Below, one piece after another: positions 55,818 to 64,000 of a stretch of DNA of 64,000 bases. The DNA is taken from positions 62,001 through 126,000 of the forward strand of contig CANLWB010000008.1 in NCBI GenBank assembly GCA_947494695.1. The letters are read 5' to 3'. The position numbers and the translations under genes were made by a program. Origin of the DNA: an uncultured Flavobacteriaceae bacterium. GTDB taxonomy: Bacteria > Bacteroidota > Bacteroidia > Flavobacteriales > Flavobacteriaceae. The notes beneath the pieces were generated by a model. The model worked only from the letters and a program-made list of their open reading frames with translations, was not told the origin of the DNA and searched no databases. The number at the start of each line of letters is the position of its first letter. Positions within the stretch are counted from its first letter, which is position 1.

Positions 55818-58289
55818 ATGATAGACCAAATGCCCCCAAAATTAGAAGAAACCATACATATCTCTCAGGCGATAGCAAAAGAGTATTCCCATTCCGAATA
55901 TTCATCACCACACGTATTAAAGGCGCTTTTACACAAAAGCATTGGGATGTTAAAATACATCGAAAGTATTGGTCAAGATGCCTATTATATTGAAGAATGG
56001 GCAGAAGTAAGATTAGAGTCCTTACCAAGGACAACCAAAGTCCCTGAAAACCCTAGTGGAGATCATTTAATAGAAGCTATTTTTTACGAAGCAGAAAGCA
56101 TTAAATTTAAAATTGGAGTCGAAGATGTCAATGAGTTTTGTATTTTAATTGCATTATGCACACCTGGTGTAGGTTTTACGTTCGAACAGCTAAAAACTAT
56201 GCCGCTCACCCCTGCAGAGATTATTAATAACTTAACTGCAAACGGAGAGACTTCTATTGAGGTTAATGACATGATTTCTAATAATGCTGTTGCCAGTAAA
56301 AATGAAGCAGCCGATTCCATTTTAAAAACCTACTGTATTGACAAAACTGCGCTCGCCAAAAGCGAATCTCTTGAAAAGATTTCAGGTCGGGACGCTGAAA
56401 TTAAAATGATATCCGAAATTCTTGGAAGACGCTCAAAACCCAATGTTTTAGTTTTAGGAGATCCTGGCGTAGGGAAAACCGTTCTTTTAAATGGATTAAC
56501 CTATACAACACTTAGTGCATCTATTCCCGAACACTTAAAAAATGCCAGCGTTTTTGAACTGGATTTTATTCATTTAGTTTCTGGTGCAGGTTATAAAGGA
56601 GAGATCGAAGATCGATTAAAAAAAGTCATTGAGGCGGTAAAACATTTTGAAAACCCCATCCTTTTAATTGATGAGTTAAACAATTTAACAGATAAAAACT
56701 CTGGAAATCAAGGTTTGGCAAATATCTTAAAAGCAGAACTGGTTAAAGGTGATCTAACCATTATTGGAACGTCTACCAACGATTCGTTTAGAAAGCATAT
56801 TGAAACTGACGAGGGTTTATCACGACAATTTGAAATCATTCGTTTGCACGAACCCAATGAGGACGAAGCATTTAGAATGATCGCTAACACCATATCGTAT
56901 TATACGAATCACCACCAATTAGATATAGATAAAGACGGTATTAAAGAAGCCATTCGTTTAGCAAAACGGTATAACAAGGAACGTAGTTTACCAGATTCGG
57001 CTATCGATTTAATAGACCGAACGATGTCTGCCACTAAATTCATGATCCAGACATCGCAATCCGAAATAGCGACTTTAAAACTTGAACTCGACACATTAAA
57101 AAACAGCGATTTAGAAACAAACGAGTTACTTTCAGAACAAGCCTGGTTAAATCTTCAAATGAAGCATAAACTAAGCTACTTATTATTTAGTGACATCCCG
57201 GAAGAATTACTCTATCAAAACATTAAAGAACCAGAAACAGGCTTTACAGTGCTTGAAAAACAGCTTGACTTACTTGATGAAAAGGCAGGTAAAGAGAAAA
57301 CAAATATTACCAAAGCAGACATTGCTTCTACCATAGCAAATAAGACAGGAATTCCAACGGGAAAGCTTCAAAGTGATGAGAAAGAGCGTCTGCTTAATAT
57401 GGAAGCTGAGTTACAAAAACGTGTTATCGGACAAGACCATGCTGTTAAAGTCATTACTGAAGCGGTTTTAGAATCACGTTCGGGTTTAAGTAAGCCTGGC
57501 TTACCAATAGGTTCCTTCTTTTTCTCCGGTCCTACAGGAACCGGTAAAACAGAATTAGCTAAAGCGCTGGCCGAATTTTTATTTCAGACCGAAACCTCTA
57601 TTATAAGGTTTGACATGTCTGAGTTTAAAGAAGAGCACTCGGCTGCACTATTATATGGAGCCCCTCCAGGGTATGTTGGTTATGAAGAAGGCGGACTACT
57701 CGTTAATAAAATTAGGCAAAAGCCTTATTCTATTGTCCTTTTTGATGAAATCGAAAAGGCCCACCCCTCAGTTTTTGATATTTTTCTTCAAATTTTAGAT
57801 GAAGGAAAACTGCATGACCGACTGGGTAAAGAAGGTGATTTTTCAAACGCTGTCATCTTATTTACTTCCAATATTGGAAGTCAGCACATCGTCGAATCGT
57901 TTGGTAACGGTGTCATTCCTAAATCCAGTGATCTGTTAGAGATGATGGGACATCATTTTAGACCGGAATTTTTAGGGCGATTAACCGAGATTATTCCGTT
58001 CTCCCCCATTACCGAAGATCATATTGCCAAGATCTTTAAAATCCAGCTTAAAGACTTATTAAAAGCACTGGAAAAGCAAGGAATTCGCTTAGAACTTTCA
58101 GACGAAGCCATTGTACATTTAGCAAAAAAAGGATTTACACCCAAGTATGGTGCCAGACCATTACGAGGTGTTATACGAAACGACTTAAGGTCTCCGTTAT
58201 CAAAACTTATTATAGCCGGTAAAATCGAAAAAAACACCCATATTTTTCTAGATATCGACGAACGGAACAGCCTGAGGTGGAAATATTAA
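55818..58289 (+). CDS. tssH: T6SS sheath-recycling AAA+ ATPase TssH/ClpV
   Basis: The 823-residue ClpA/B-type protein has an N-domain (IHISQAIAKEYSHSEYSSPHVLKALLHK), AAA-1 with Walker A GDPGVGKTVL and Walker B ILLIDELNNL, and AAA-2 with GPTGTGKTELAKAL, VLFDEIEKAHPSVFD and GARPLRGVIRN. There is a Walker-B variant (DELN) in the first ring. Placement directly before tssB and tssC shows that it is the ATPase that disassembles the contracted sheath of the Bacteroidota T6SS, not housekeeping ClpB. Spacing to tssB is 72 bp. Confidence 0.9.
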   Translation: MIDQMPPKLEETIHISQAIAKEYSHSEYSSPHVLKALLHKSIGMLKYIESIGQDAYYIEEWAEVRLESLPRTTKVPENPSGDHLIEAIFYEAESIKFKIGVEDVNEFCILIALCTPGVGFTFEQLKTMPLTPAEIINNLTANGETSIEVNDMISNNAVASKNEAADSILKTYCIDKTALAKSESLEKISGRDAEIKMISEILGRRSKPNVLVLGDPGVGKTVLLNGLTYTTLSASIPEHLKNASVFELDFIHLVSGAGYKGEIEDRLKKVIEAVKHFENPILLIDELNNLTDKNSGNQGLANILKAELVKGDLTIIGTSTNDSFRKHIETDEGLSRQFEIIRLHEPNEDEAFRMIANTISYYTNHHQLDIDKDGIKEAIRLAKRYNKERSLPDSAIDLIDRTMSATKFMIQTSQSEIATLKLELDTLKNSDLETNELLSEQAWLNLQMKHKLSYLLFSDIPEELLYQNIKEPETGFTVLEKQLDLLDEKAGKEKTNITKADIASTIANKTGIPTGKLQSDEKERLLNMEAELQKRVIGQDHAVKVITEAVLESRSGLSKPGLPIGSFFFSGPTGTGKTELAKALAEFLFQTETSIIRFDMSEFKEEHSAALLYGAPPGYVGYEEGGLLVNKIRQKPYSIVLFDEIEKAHPSVFDIFLQILDEGKLHDRLGKEGDFSNAVILFTSNIGSQHIVESFGNGVIPKSSDLLEMMGHHFRPEFLGRLTEIIPFSPITEDHIAKIFKIQLKDLLKALEKQGIRLELSDEAIVHLAKKGFTPKYGARPLRGVIRNDLRSPLSKLIIAGKIEKNTHIFLDIDERNSLRWKY

Positions 58290-58361
58290 CGATTATAATT
58301 TTTTCATTAAAAAAGTTTATATATTTATGAAAATTGTCACATTTTAAAACTACGAATTGTT

Positions 58362-58814
58362 ATGAGTAATAATACTTATGGATTAGGTGGAACAGAAATA
58401 CAAAGCGAGGCTAATGAAGCCATCCAGGATATTCCACAAAACAGAACCTTATTAGTAGAAAAACTTACAGAAAACCAGCCCATAAAGCCAGAGGTCGTTA
58501 AAGGTTTAAAAACCGTAGAAGAGGTTTTTGAACATTTTAAACCGGAAGTTGATATTGATTTTGAAGATGCTGATGGTGTCACAAAAAAAGAAACTTTAAA
58601 CTTTAGTAATTTAGGTGATTTTGGAGCAAATGGTATCACTAGACAGAGCAAGTTTTTAAAGGATTTAAATACAGAAAAAGAGCAATACGTTAAGATTATA
58701 AAGCAGCTAAAAACAAATAAAATTTTAAAAGCAGCTTTAACAGATCCAGATGCTAAAGCGGCTTTAATGGAATCTATTCGTGCCCTAATAACTGAAATAG
58801 AAGAAAAAAAATAA
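58362..58814 (+). CDS. tssB: T6SS contractile sheath small subunit TssB
   Basis: The 150-residue protein resembles the sheath small subunit: NRTLLVEKLTENQPIKPEVVKGLKTVEEVFEHFKPEVDIDFEDADGV, then LGDFGANGITRQSKFLKDLN and a C-terminal helix AALMESIRALITEIEEKK. With TssC it forms the contractile tube sheath. It starts 3 bp before tssC (stop at 58814, tssC ATG 58818), so the pair is translationally linked and made in step. Confidence 0.92.
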   Translation: MSNNTYGLGGTEIQSEANEAIQDIPQNRTLLVEKLTENQPIKPEVVKGLKTVEEVFEHFKPEVDIDFEDADGVTKKETLNFSNLGDFGANGITRQSKFLKDLNTEKEQYVKIIKQLKTNKILKAALTDPDAKAALMESIRALITEIEEKK

Positions 58815-58817
58815 ACC

Positions 58818-60173
58818 ATGGCCAAATCTAAGCAAGCCCAGCAACAAGTTTCTCCAGTTGAGAATCCTGCACAGCATTTAAAAGAGAATAACGAAAAATT
58901 AGTAAAATATGGCGGTTTTGATTTATTAGAAGCCTGTATCGAAGGGGTACAAAATATGAACCCTGAACGTAAAGCCAGAAAAAAAATATTTTTAACAGAG
59001 AGTACTAAAACAGAAGAACGCGATACCTTAAAGAAAACCTTAGAAATTTGGTCTAATGTTTTATCGCAGTCTGATGACATTTCCGAGATGATTGAGGAAT
59101 CCGAAACGCGTTCTGAGATCTCTCAACACATGTTAAAGAAAAACTTAGGAGGAGCCATAGAAGCTTCAAGAGAGCTGGAACGTTCCTATCGTTCTATGGC
59201 GTTATTCTATAAAAACACAGAATCAGATAAACTAAAAAATGTATCTATAGTAAACGCAGAATTAGATCAGGTTAAGGACTTGGACAATACACGTTTTATA
59301 GACGCTATCTCCGACGAATTAAAATCTACCTACGACCGTTTAGATTTAAGGGAAAATTACGGATTACTTGTTATTCCTGGATATTTAGGCTCTAATAAAG
59401 TGGTAGAAAAATGGGCTAAAATTGCTTATGAAAATAAAGCCATGCTCATAACCGACTTTGAGCATTTAGACGAGCCCGATGATGTTATGGAAATGTTTGA
59501 AGCAGCAAACCTTACCGGAGGAGATAAATACCGATCTAACGTCATTATGTCCTGTAACTGGTTGGTTGGCCGTGGTAAGCACGATGAAGTTGGAGAAGAT
59601 GATGATTTATTCGTACCGCCTTCCGGAGCTTTGGCAGGTAAAATTTACAACACCTTAATGTCTCAGGTAACCGCAGGTAAAAAACATGGTGGTATTAATG
59701 AAATTGACGGGGTTCGATTTGACCTTAGAAAAAGTGAAATTGCGCAGCTAGAAAAACTAGGCCTGGTTCCTATGGTAAACGAATATGGTAAGGTTATGGC
59801 ATTTTCTGCAAAAACCTTATTTAATGGAGATAACTTAGGACTTCAAACCTACTCTGTAGTACGTGTATTCGATTATGTGACTAAAGTATTAATGGACTTC
59901 TTAAACCGTCGTGCTTTCGAAAACTTTAATGCTAAGACCAGAAAAGAATTAATGGGACAGATTGTTAAATTCCTGGATGATGTTACTGGTCCAGATAAAT
60001 TAATTGAAGACTTTTCCATAAAGCGGTTTGAACAAGACCCTAACCATAAAGATCGCGTATATTTAGATGTACATATGAAACCATATTTCCCTGCCAAAAA
60101 CTTTTTAATTAAAATGGATGGACAAAAAGGAGATGATGGTAATGAATGGGATGCTGAATATGAGCAACAATAG
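58818..60173 (+). CDS. tssC: T6SS contractile sheath large subunit TssC
   Basis: The 451-residue protein has the Bacteroidota TssC pattern: LKENNEKLVKYGGFDLLEACIEGVQNMNPERKARKKIFLTE, ENYGLLVIPGYLGSNKVVEKWAKIAYENKAMLITDFEHLDEP, SNVIMSCNWLVGRGK and FVPPSGALAGKIYN. It builds the sheath with TssB. A strong bidirectional hairpin terminator follows, and tssO lies on the other strand. Other T6SS genes (baseplate, Hcp, VgrG) are outside this window. Confidence 0.94.
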   Translation: MAKSKQAQQQVSPVENPAQHLKENNEKLVKYGGFDLLEACIEGVQNMNPERKARKKIFLTESTKTEERDTLKKTLEIWSNVLSQSDDISEMIEESETRSEISQHMLKKNLGGAIEASRELERSYRSMALFYKNTESDKLKNVSIVNAELDQVKDLDNTRFIDAISDELKSTYDRLDLRENYGLLVIPGYLGSNKVVEKWAKIAYENKAMLITDFEHLDEPDDVMEMFEAANLTGGDKYRSNVIMSCNWLVGRGKHDEVGEDDDLFVPPSGALAGKIYNTLMSQVTAGKKHGGINEIDGVRFDLRKSEIAQLEKLGLVPMVNEYGKVMAFSAKTLFNGDNLGLQTYSVVRVFDYVTKVLMDFLNRRAFENFNAKTRKELMGQIVKFLDDVTGPDKLIEDFSIKRFEQDPNHKDRVYLDVHMKPYFPAKNFLIKMDGQKGDDGNEWDAEYEQQ

Positions 60174-60200
60174 AAATAGACGTTGCAAACAATAAAATAT

Positions 60201-60240
60201 AAAAAAAGGATTTAGCAGAACAATGTTAAATCCTTTTTTT
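60201..60240. terminator. bidirectional terminator between tssC and tssO
   Basis: AAAAAAAGGATTTA pairs with TAAATCCTTTTTTT around a 12-nt loop; it has T tails on both strands and serves both convergent genes. Confidence 0.85.
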
Positions 60241-60271
60241 ATAGTCGTTGTAAAATAATGATAGCTTAAAC

Positions 60272-60781
60272 CTAATTCGAAGATCGTCTTGCAATATCTA
60301 AATCACGCTGAACATCCTTATAATCCTGTTTACAGTTATCTAAAGCCTCCTTATACTCTTTTATCGTCGTTTCTGCATCTTTTAAGTCTCTTAACTTAGC
60401 TTTTGTCTCTTGTAATTCTGCATATAAGCTTACAATAGAGGCATACATATCATATTGGTATGTAGAGTCTTTCGCAGGAATTTTTTCCTGTAGATTAACT
60501 AATTTTTTACTTATCAAATTATTTTGAAAAGGTATGTTTACCCCTGGTGTTTCCAAAGAATCTATCATACGCTTTATACTTCCCATTTGCACAGAAAAAT
60601 CATTTTGAAAATCTATTTCTTTCTCTATGGCTTTAGCTTGATTTTTAAGTAGGGCGTTTTCTTTATTTGGGACTTTAAAATTAAAATACACAGCAGTAAC
60701 TATGGTACCTGCCGTTACTAAAAAAAGTAATAAGAATTTTAAAAAACTATTACGCCTTTCTTTAACATTTTTTGGTTTCAT
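60272..60781 (-). CDS. tssO: T6SS transmembrane protein TssO
   Basis: The 169-residue protein has one N-terminal membrane helix (FLKFLLLFLVTAGTIVTAVYF) and a periplasmic helical part (FNFKVPNKENALLKNQAKAI...LQEKIPAKDSTYQYDMYASIVSLYAELQETKAKLRDLKDAE). Length and layout fit TssO, a protein specific to the Bacteroidota T6SS that helps form its trans-envelope part. It is convergent with tssC. Confidence 0.85.
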   Translation of the reverse strand: MKPKNVKERRNSFLKFLLLFLVTAGTIVTAVYFNFKVPNKENALLKNQAKAIEKEIDFQNDFSVQMGSIKRMIDSLETPGVNIPFQNNLISKKLVNLQEKIPAKDSTYQYDMYASIVSLYAELQETKAKLRDLKDAETTIKEYKEALDNCKQDYKDVQRDLDIARRSSN

Positions 60782-61036
60782 CTATTCTTTCAGTTGATTA
60801 AATTTTATAAGTAAATATAAATATAATAAATGATTTAAAGGAAAGTAAAATCAAGTTACCCGGTACAATTTTGTTTTTAGTTCCTGTAAGGTGCAATGAC
60901 CAACTTTTCGACTCAACTTAAGTCTTTTATTTACAACGAAATACATAATTTATGGACGTATATTTTATTCCTGTAAAATTCCCTGTTTTTTTAATAAGCA
61001 AGGAACCTGGAGGCGTTCAGTATAACTACAAACATG

Positions 61037-61879
61037 CTATTGCGAGATCAAATTGAACGACGATGAATAAGTCGTTCCAACCTCAACATTATTTTTAATA
61101 CCTGGTTTGAATACAGGCTGGTTTTCAAGAGCACTTTTAATCAATTTGTCTATATCTGAAACACTGGAGTTGACTTTTACATTTTTCGTCTTCCCCTCTT
61201 TATCTATTGAAAACTCTAAATTAATTTCTACATGTCCTTTTACTAAACTATAGTCTATATGTCTCAATATAAAAAACCTGGTTACAGATGAGAAACACTC
61301 CAGATAATTCTTCTTTTCGATGTTGAAGCATATTTCGGGTAATGGCAAAGTGTCCAAATCTTCGAAGCGGCAAGTTTCAAATGCATTAGCACTATATTCA
61401 TTTGATTTGGTACTATGGTAAGGCTCATGTTCAAGTATAAATGTATTACCCTGATCAAAGTTTTTAATTTTCTTTAATTGTATAACAAAATCATCCCTAA
61501 TCAAAAAAACTTTGTCTTTTGACCAATATACGATTTCAAAAATTTCATCATAGTGTTTTGCGTTTTGGTCGGTCTTAAAACCTATGACCCCGTTATTTTT
61601 TGTATCTAAACTTTCCCAACTCGTATTTTGTAGATAAACCAGTGGATTTTTATGGTTAGCTCCAACAACTTCAATTTTTTGATCATGAGTAAAAGACACA
61701 TAGTTTTCATCCGACATCATGTCAAGTTCTTCCATGTCTTCACTCCAGTTTTTACCATGACTATCAATAATCGTGATGTCAACAATCTTCCATTGCCCTT
61801 CAAGGCTTGGCCGTGACTGCGCATTAAAAGAATAAACAGACAACAAAAAGACCTGTAAAAAGATTTTAATGCGCTGCAT
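61037..61879 (-). CDS. secreted protein with lipocalin-like and TonB-C-like domains
   Basis: From the ATG at 61879 the protein is 280 residues: a signal peptide (MQRIKIFLQVFLLSVYSFNA), a lipocalin-like N-terminal part (LEGQWKIVDITIIDSHGKNW, WSKDKVFLIRDDFVIQLKKI), and a C-terminal domain GHVEINLEFSIDKEGKTKNVKVNSSVSDIDKLIKSALENQPVFKPGIKN, which matches the TonB C-terminal fold found in Bacteroidota secreted proteins. A start 30 bp upstream (61909) is also open. Its role beside the T6SS genes is unknown; it need not be part of T6SS. Confidence 0.75.
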   Translation of the reverse strand: MQRIKIFLQVFLLSVYSFNAQSRPSLEGQWKIVDITIIDSHGKNWSEDMEELDMMSDENYVSFTHDQKIEVVGANHKNPLVYLQNTSWESLDTKNNGVIGFKTDQNAKHYDEIFEIVYWSKDKVFLIRDDFVIQLKKIKNFDQGNTFILEHEPYHSTKSNEYSANAFETCRFEDLDTLPLPEICFNIEKKNYLECFSSVTRFFILRHIDYSLVKGHVEINLEFSIDKEGKTKNVKVNSSVSDIDKLIKSALENQPVFKPGIKNNVEVGTTYSSSFNLISQ

Positions 61880-61937
61880 AGAAAAAATGTATACTATTGA
61901 AAACATCATTTTTATTTATTGTTTAAGGTTATTTAAG

Positions 61938-62114
61938 CTAGTGTATTGGAGTTTCAATGTAATTACCATCCCCAAGCTTACGCTTTGTACGTTGTTCTTT
62001 GGTTGCTTCTGGTGTAGCAATAGTGCTGGAATATAATGGCTTCGGAAAACAGGCTTCTTTTCTTCTTTCGTAATCTGCTTCTCTAAATTCATCAAAGACT
62101 CCGCAATCTTTCAC
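61938..62114 (-). pseudogene. truncated third copy of the tandem membrane-protein family
   Basis: A 58-residue frame (GTG start possible) reads GVFDEFREADYERRKEACFP then KPLYSSTIATPEATKEQ. This matches FDAYRQQDFERRKAEGFPKPLYRSHIPTPEATEEQ of the two large neighbours. It has a different ending (LGDGNYIETPIH) and no membrane part. It is a remnant or a minimal relic of the same family. Confidence 0.7.
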
Positions 62115-62147
62115 TATAGTATATTTCAGGTTTCTTTAAAATTAACA

Positions 62148-63137
62148 TTAAAACCAAGACTCGGTTAATTCGATTTGCTCGCCTGTGAATTTTTCAGTTT
62201 TTGGAGGTTCAAACCCGCGTCCGTTTTCATCTGTTTTCACATATACGATTCGCCCATCTTCAAACTCAAATCTATAGTAGGTATGTGCTATTGGGGTGTC
62301 TTTAGATTTCATAAAGCGGACATGAATCCAGTCTTTGTGAATCTCTGGATCGTAAATCATCGAATCGGCCTCACGTGTAAAATCCTCTAAATCCTCTTTC
62401 CAACAGGCATCCCGTTCTGCTTGCTGCTCCTCTGTGGCTTCCGGTGTCGGGATATGGCTTCTATAGAGAGGTTTTGGAAAACCTTCCGCTTTTCTACGCT
62501 CAAAATCTTGCTGGCGGTAAGCATCAAAAGCCGTACCGGGTGGTAGTGGTCTATTTTTATCCATATACCATACGTAGAACGACCATATTTTCCTAAAGTT
62601 GGTTTCATGCGCCTCTAAACTCGACCCTCCTATTTTTTTATCAGGATGTTGCGCTACCAATTCAATCCCTAAATTTCCAGTCACACCTCCTGTCCCTACC
62701 CAAAACACAATAGCGTCGTTAAAAGGTAGCACATAGCTTTTGTACTTATTTATTCTATAAGGAAATGTAAATAGTCCCGTTTCTCTATTTAAAATAATAT
62801 AGGCTTTTTGCTTTATAAAAATCTTTACAAAAAAATAAATACATGAGACGGATAAAATTGATATTATCAATATCATCACGGGATGAGCTAGCCCTTCTTC
62901 TATATCTTTACCAAAAAACAGAAATAGCAACAAAAATATAAACAGAAATATAAAAGACACAATGGCATTGGATTTCTCCTTTATATCAATCTTAACAACA
63001 GTACTATTAGCTTCTTCAAAAAAACTTCCCTTTTCATCTATCATACTTTGAGATAAAGGTTTAAATTCTTCCAGAATTTCAAATGGAAGTTTCGCATCAA
63101 AAAAATGCTTTATTTGTGTTATAAAGTGTTTTAGCAT
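62148..63137 (-). CDS. tandem-family membrane protein, copy 1
   Basis: The 329-residue protein has about 75 N-terminal residues of mixed helix, two hydrophobic segments (AIVSFIFLFIFLLLFLFFGK and VMILIISILSVSCIYFFVKIF), then a long C-terminal domain: AYIILNRETGLFTFPYRINKYKSYVLPFNDAIVFWVGTGG to FEPPKTEKFTGEQIELTESWF. No known family is recognised. It lies next to a second copy with nearly the same C-terminal 225 residues but a divergent N-terminal third. The setting beside T6SS genes is compatible with an effector, immunity or accessory role, which is not proven. Confidence 0.72.
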   Translation of the reverse strand: MLKHFITQIKHFFDAKLPFEILEEFKPLSQSMIDEKGSFFEEANSTVVKIDIKEKSNAIVSFIFLFIFLLLFLFFGKDIEEGLAHPVMILIISILSVSCIYFFVKIFIKQKAYIILNRETGLFTFPYRINKYKSYVLPFNDAIVFWVGTGGVTGNLGIELVAQHPDKKIGGSSLEAHETNFRKIWSFYVWYMDKNRPLPPGTAFDAYRQQDFERRKAEGFPKPLYRSHIPTPEATEEQQAERDACWKEDLEDFTREADSMIYDPEIHKDWIHVRFMKSKDTPIAHTYYRFEFEDGRIVYVKTDENGRGFEPPKTEKFTGEQIELTESWF

Positions 63138-63161
63138 AGATTAAATCATGTCATATTAACG

Positions 63162-64000
63162 CTAAAACCAAGATTCTGTTAATTCAATTTCCTCGCCTGT
63201 AAATTTTTCTGTTTTGGGAGGTTCAAACCCGCGTCCGTTTTCATCTGTTTTCATATACACGATTCGCCCATCTTCAAACTCAAATCTATAGTAGGTATGT
63301 GCTATTGGGGTGTCTTTAGATTTCATAAAGCGGACATGAATCCAATCTTTGTGAATCTCCGGATCGTACATCATCGAATCGGCCTCACGGGTGAAATCCT
63401 CTAAATCCTCTTTCCAATAAGTATCCCGTTCTGCTTGCTCCTCCTCTGTAGCTTCCGGTGTCGGGATATGGCTTCTATAGAGAGGTTTTGGAAAACCTTC
63501 CGCTTTTCTACGCTCAAAATCTTGCTGGCGGTAAGCATCAAAAGCCCTACCGGGTGGTAGTGGTCTATTTTTATCCATATACCATACGTAGAACGACCAT
63601 ATTTTCCTAAAGTTGGTTTCATGCGCCTCTAAACTCGACCCTCCTATTTTTTTATCAGGATGTTGCGCTACCAATTCAATCCCTAAATTTCCAGTCACAC
63701 CTCCTGTCCCTACCCAAAACACAATAGCGTCGTTAAAAGGTAGCACATAGCTTTTGTACTTATTTATTCTATAAGGAAATGTAAATAGTCCCGTTTCTCT
63801 ATTTAAAATAATATAGGCTTTTTGCTTTATAAAAATCTTTACAAAAAAATAAACACAAGAAATAAATGTAATCGTTAAAAGCAGAACCGCTACAGGATGC
63901 GTAAACCCTTCTTCTACCTTAAAACCTAATAAAATAAGAAAAATAAAAAAAACAAACATGACTATTGCTGAAACCTTAGAATTCGTCTTTTCTTTAATAT
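63162..64000 (-). CDS. tandem-family membrane protein, copy 2 (5' end outside window)
   Basis: At least 279 residues are visible, and the frame continues past position 64000. Hydrophobic segments AIVMFVFFIFLILLGFKV and AVLLLTITFISCVYFFVKIF are followed by the same C-terminal domain as copy 1. In the last 165 residues only about seven residues differ (for example RAFDAYRQQ for TAFDAYRQQ, DTYWKED for DACWKED). The membrane part differs much more. The gap between the copies is 24 bp. Confidence 0.72.
   Translation of the reverse strand, partial: IKEKTNSKVSAIVMFVFFIFLILLGFKVEEGFTHPVAVLLLTITFISCVYFFVKIFIKQKAYIILNRETGLFTFPYRINKYKSYVLPFNDAIVFWVGTGGVTGNLGIELVAQHPDKKIGGSSLEAHETNFRKIWSFYVWYMDKNRPLPPGRAFDAYRQQDFERRKAEGFPKPLYRSHIPTPEATEEEQAERDTYWKEDLEDFTREADSMMYDPEIHKDWIHVRFMKSKDTPIAHTYYRFEFEDGRIVYMKTDENGRGFEPPKTEKFTGEEIELTESWF

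Noticed and set aside
58376-59080. 234-codon open frame antisense to tssB and tssC
   Set aside because: Composition is the mirror of the well-supported sheath genes, with Ser/Phe/Cys-rich text and no domain. It is a shadow frame.
1-64000. CRISPR arrays and tRNA genes
   Set aside because: No regularly spaced repeats were seen, and the only T-arm-like sequence with a pairing acceptor stem is that of tmRNA.

Overview
The window comes from an AT-rich marine-type member of the Bacteroidota, most likely Flavobacteriaceae. The evidence is a tmRNA with the tag GENNYALAA, an S8 protease with a T9SS C-terminal sorting domain, Bacteroidota-type promoters (TAnnTTTG), frequent lack of Shine-Dalgarno sequences, and a Bacteroidota-type (subtype iii) T6SS with TssO.

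Layout. Positions 1-11.8 kb hold housekeeping and envelope genes: part of a FtsX/LolE-type permease, a NamZ-like lipoprotein, a glycerophosphodiesterase, a DinB-fold protein, a sterol-desaturase-like enzyme, a YkgJ cysteine-cluster protein, a methyltransferase, an outer-membrane barrel with a 1012-residue TPR partner, and FtsE. Positions 12.3-24.7 kb are a surface polysaccharide cluster: four glycosyltransferases, a FdtA-type ketoisomerase, a FdtB-type aminotransferase, an N-acyltransferase, two paralogous flippases, and a tightly overlapping set of membrane sulfatase-like protein, NoeA-like methyltransferase and 69-residue membrane protein. Positions 24.8-34.7 kb hold a YgjV-like protein, TypA and KdsA. 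They also hold a small-regulator regulon in which the same palindrome lies before the regulator's own operon and before creD, followed by small membrane proteins, an SDR enzyme and a saccharopine-dehydrogenase-like enzyme.

The tmRNA gene (34975-35366) marks the start of an accessory region that runs to about 50 kb. It begins with a frameshifted and truncated integrase cut by an IS256-family element. It continues with a decayed AlbA-type ATPase, a Fic protein lacking the usual catalytic His, an intact tyrosine recombinase, two ECF sigma factors, a C-terminal J-domain protein, gene debris, a solo IS256-type end, and an orphan wHTH regulator behind a 24-bp perfect palindrome.

The most striking object is 41161-45071. 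Two unrelated genes, an ATP-grasp/radical-SAM fusion and a pentapeptide-repeat protein, are convergent and overlap at their stop codons. They fill the whole space between two perfect 25-bp inverted repeats that form their identical 5' leaders. An intact tyrosine recombinase ends 15 bp outside the left repeat. I read this as a candidate invertible ORF-swap cassette: inversion would place either complete gene directly behind the recombinase gene. This is inference from architecture and has not been shown.

Positions 50.5-64 kb carry a secreted S8 protease, an acyltransferase, T6SS genes tssH-tssB-tssC with convergent tssO, a TonB-C-like protein, and a tandem family of membrane proteins (two large copies and one truncated) with nearly identical C-terminal parts and divergent N-termini.
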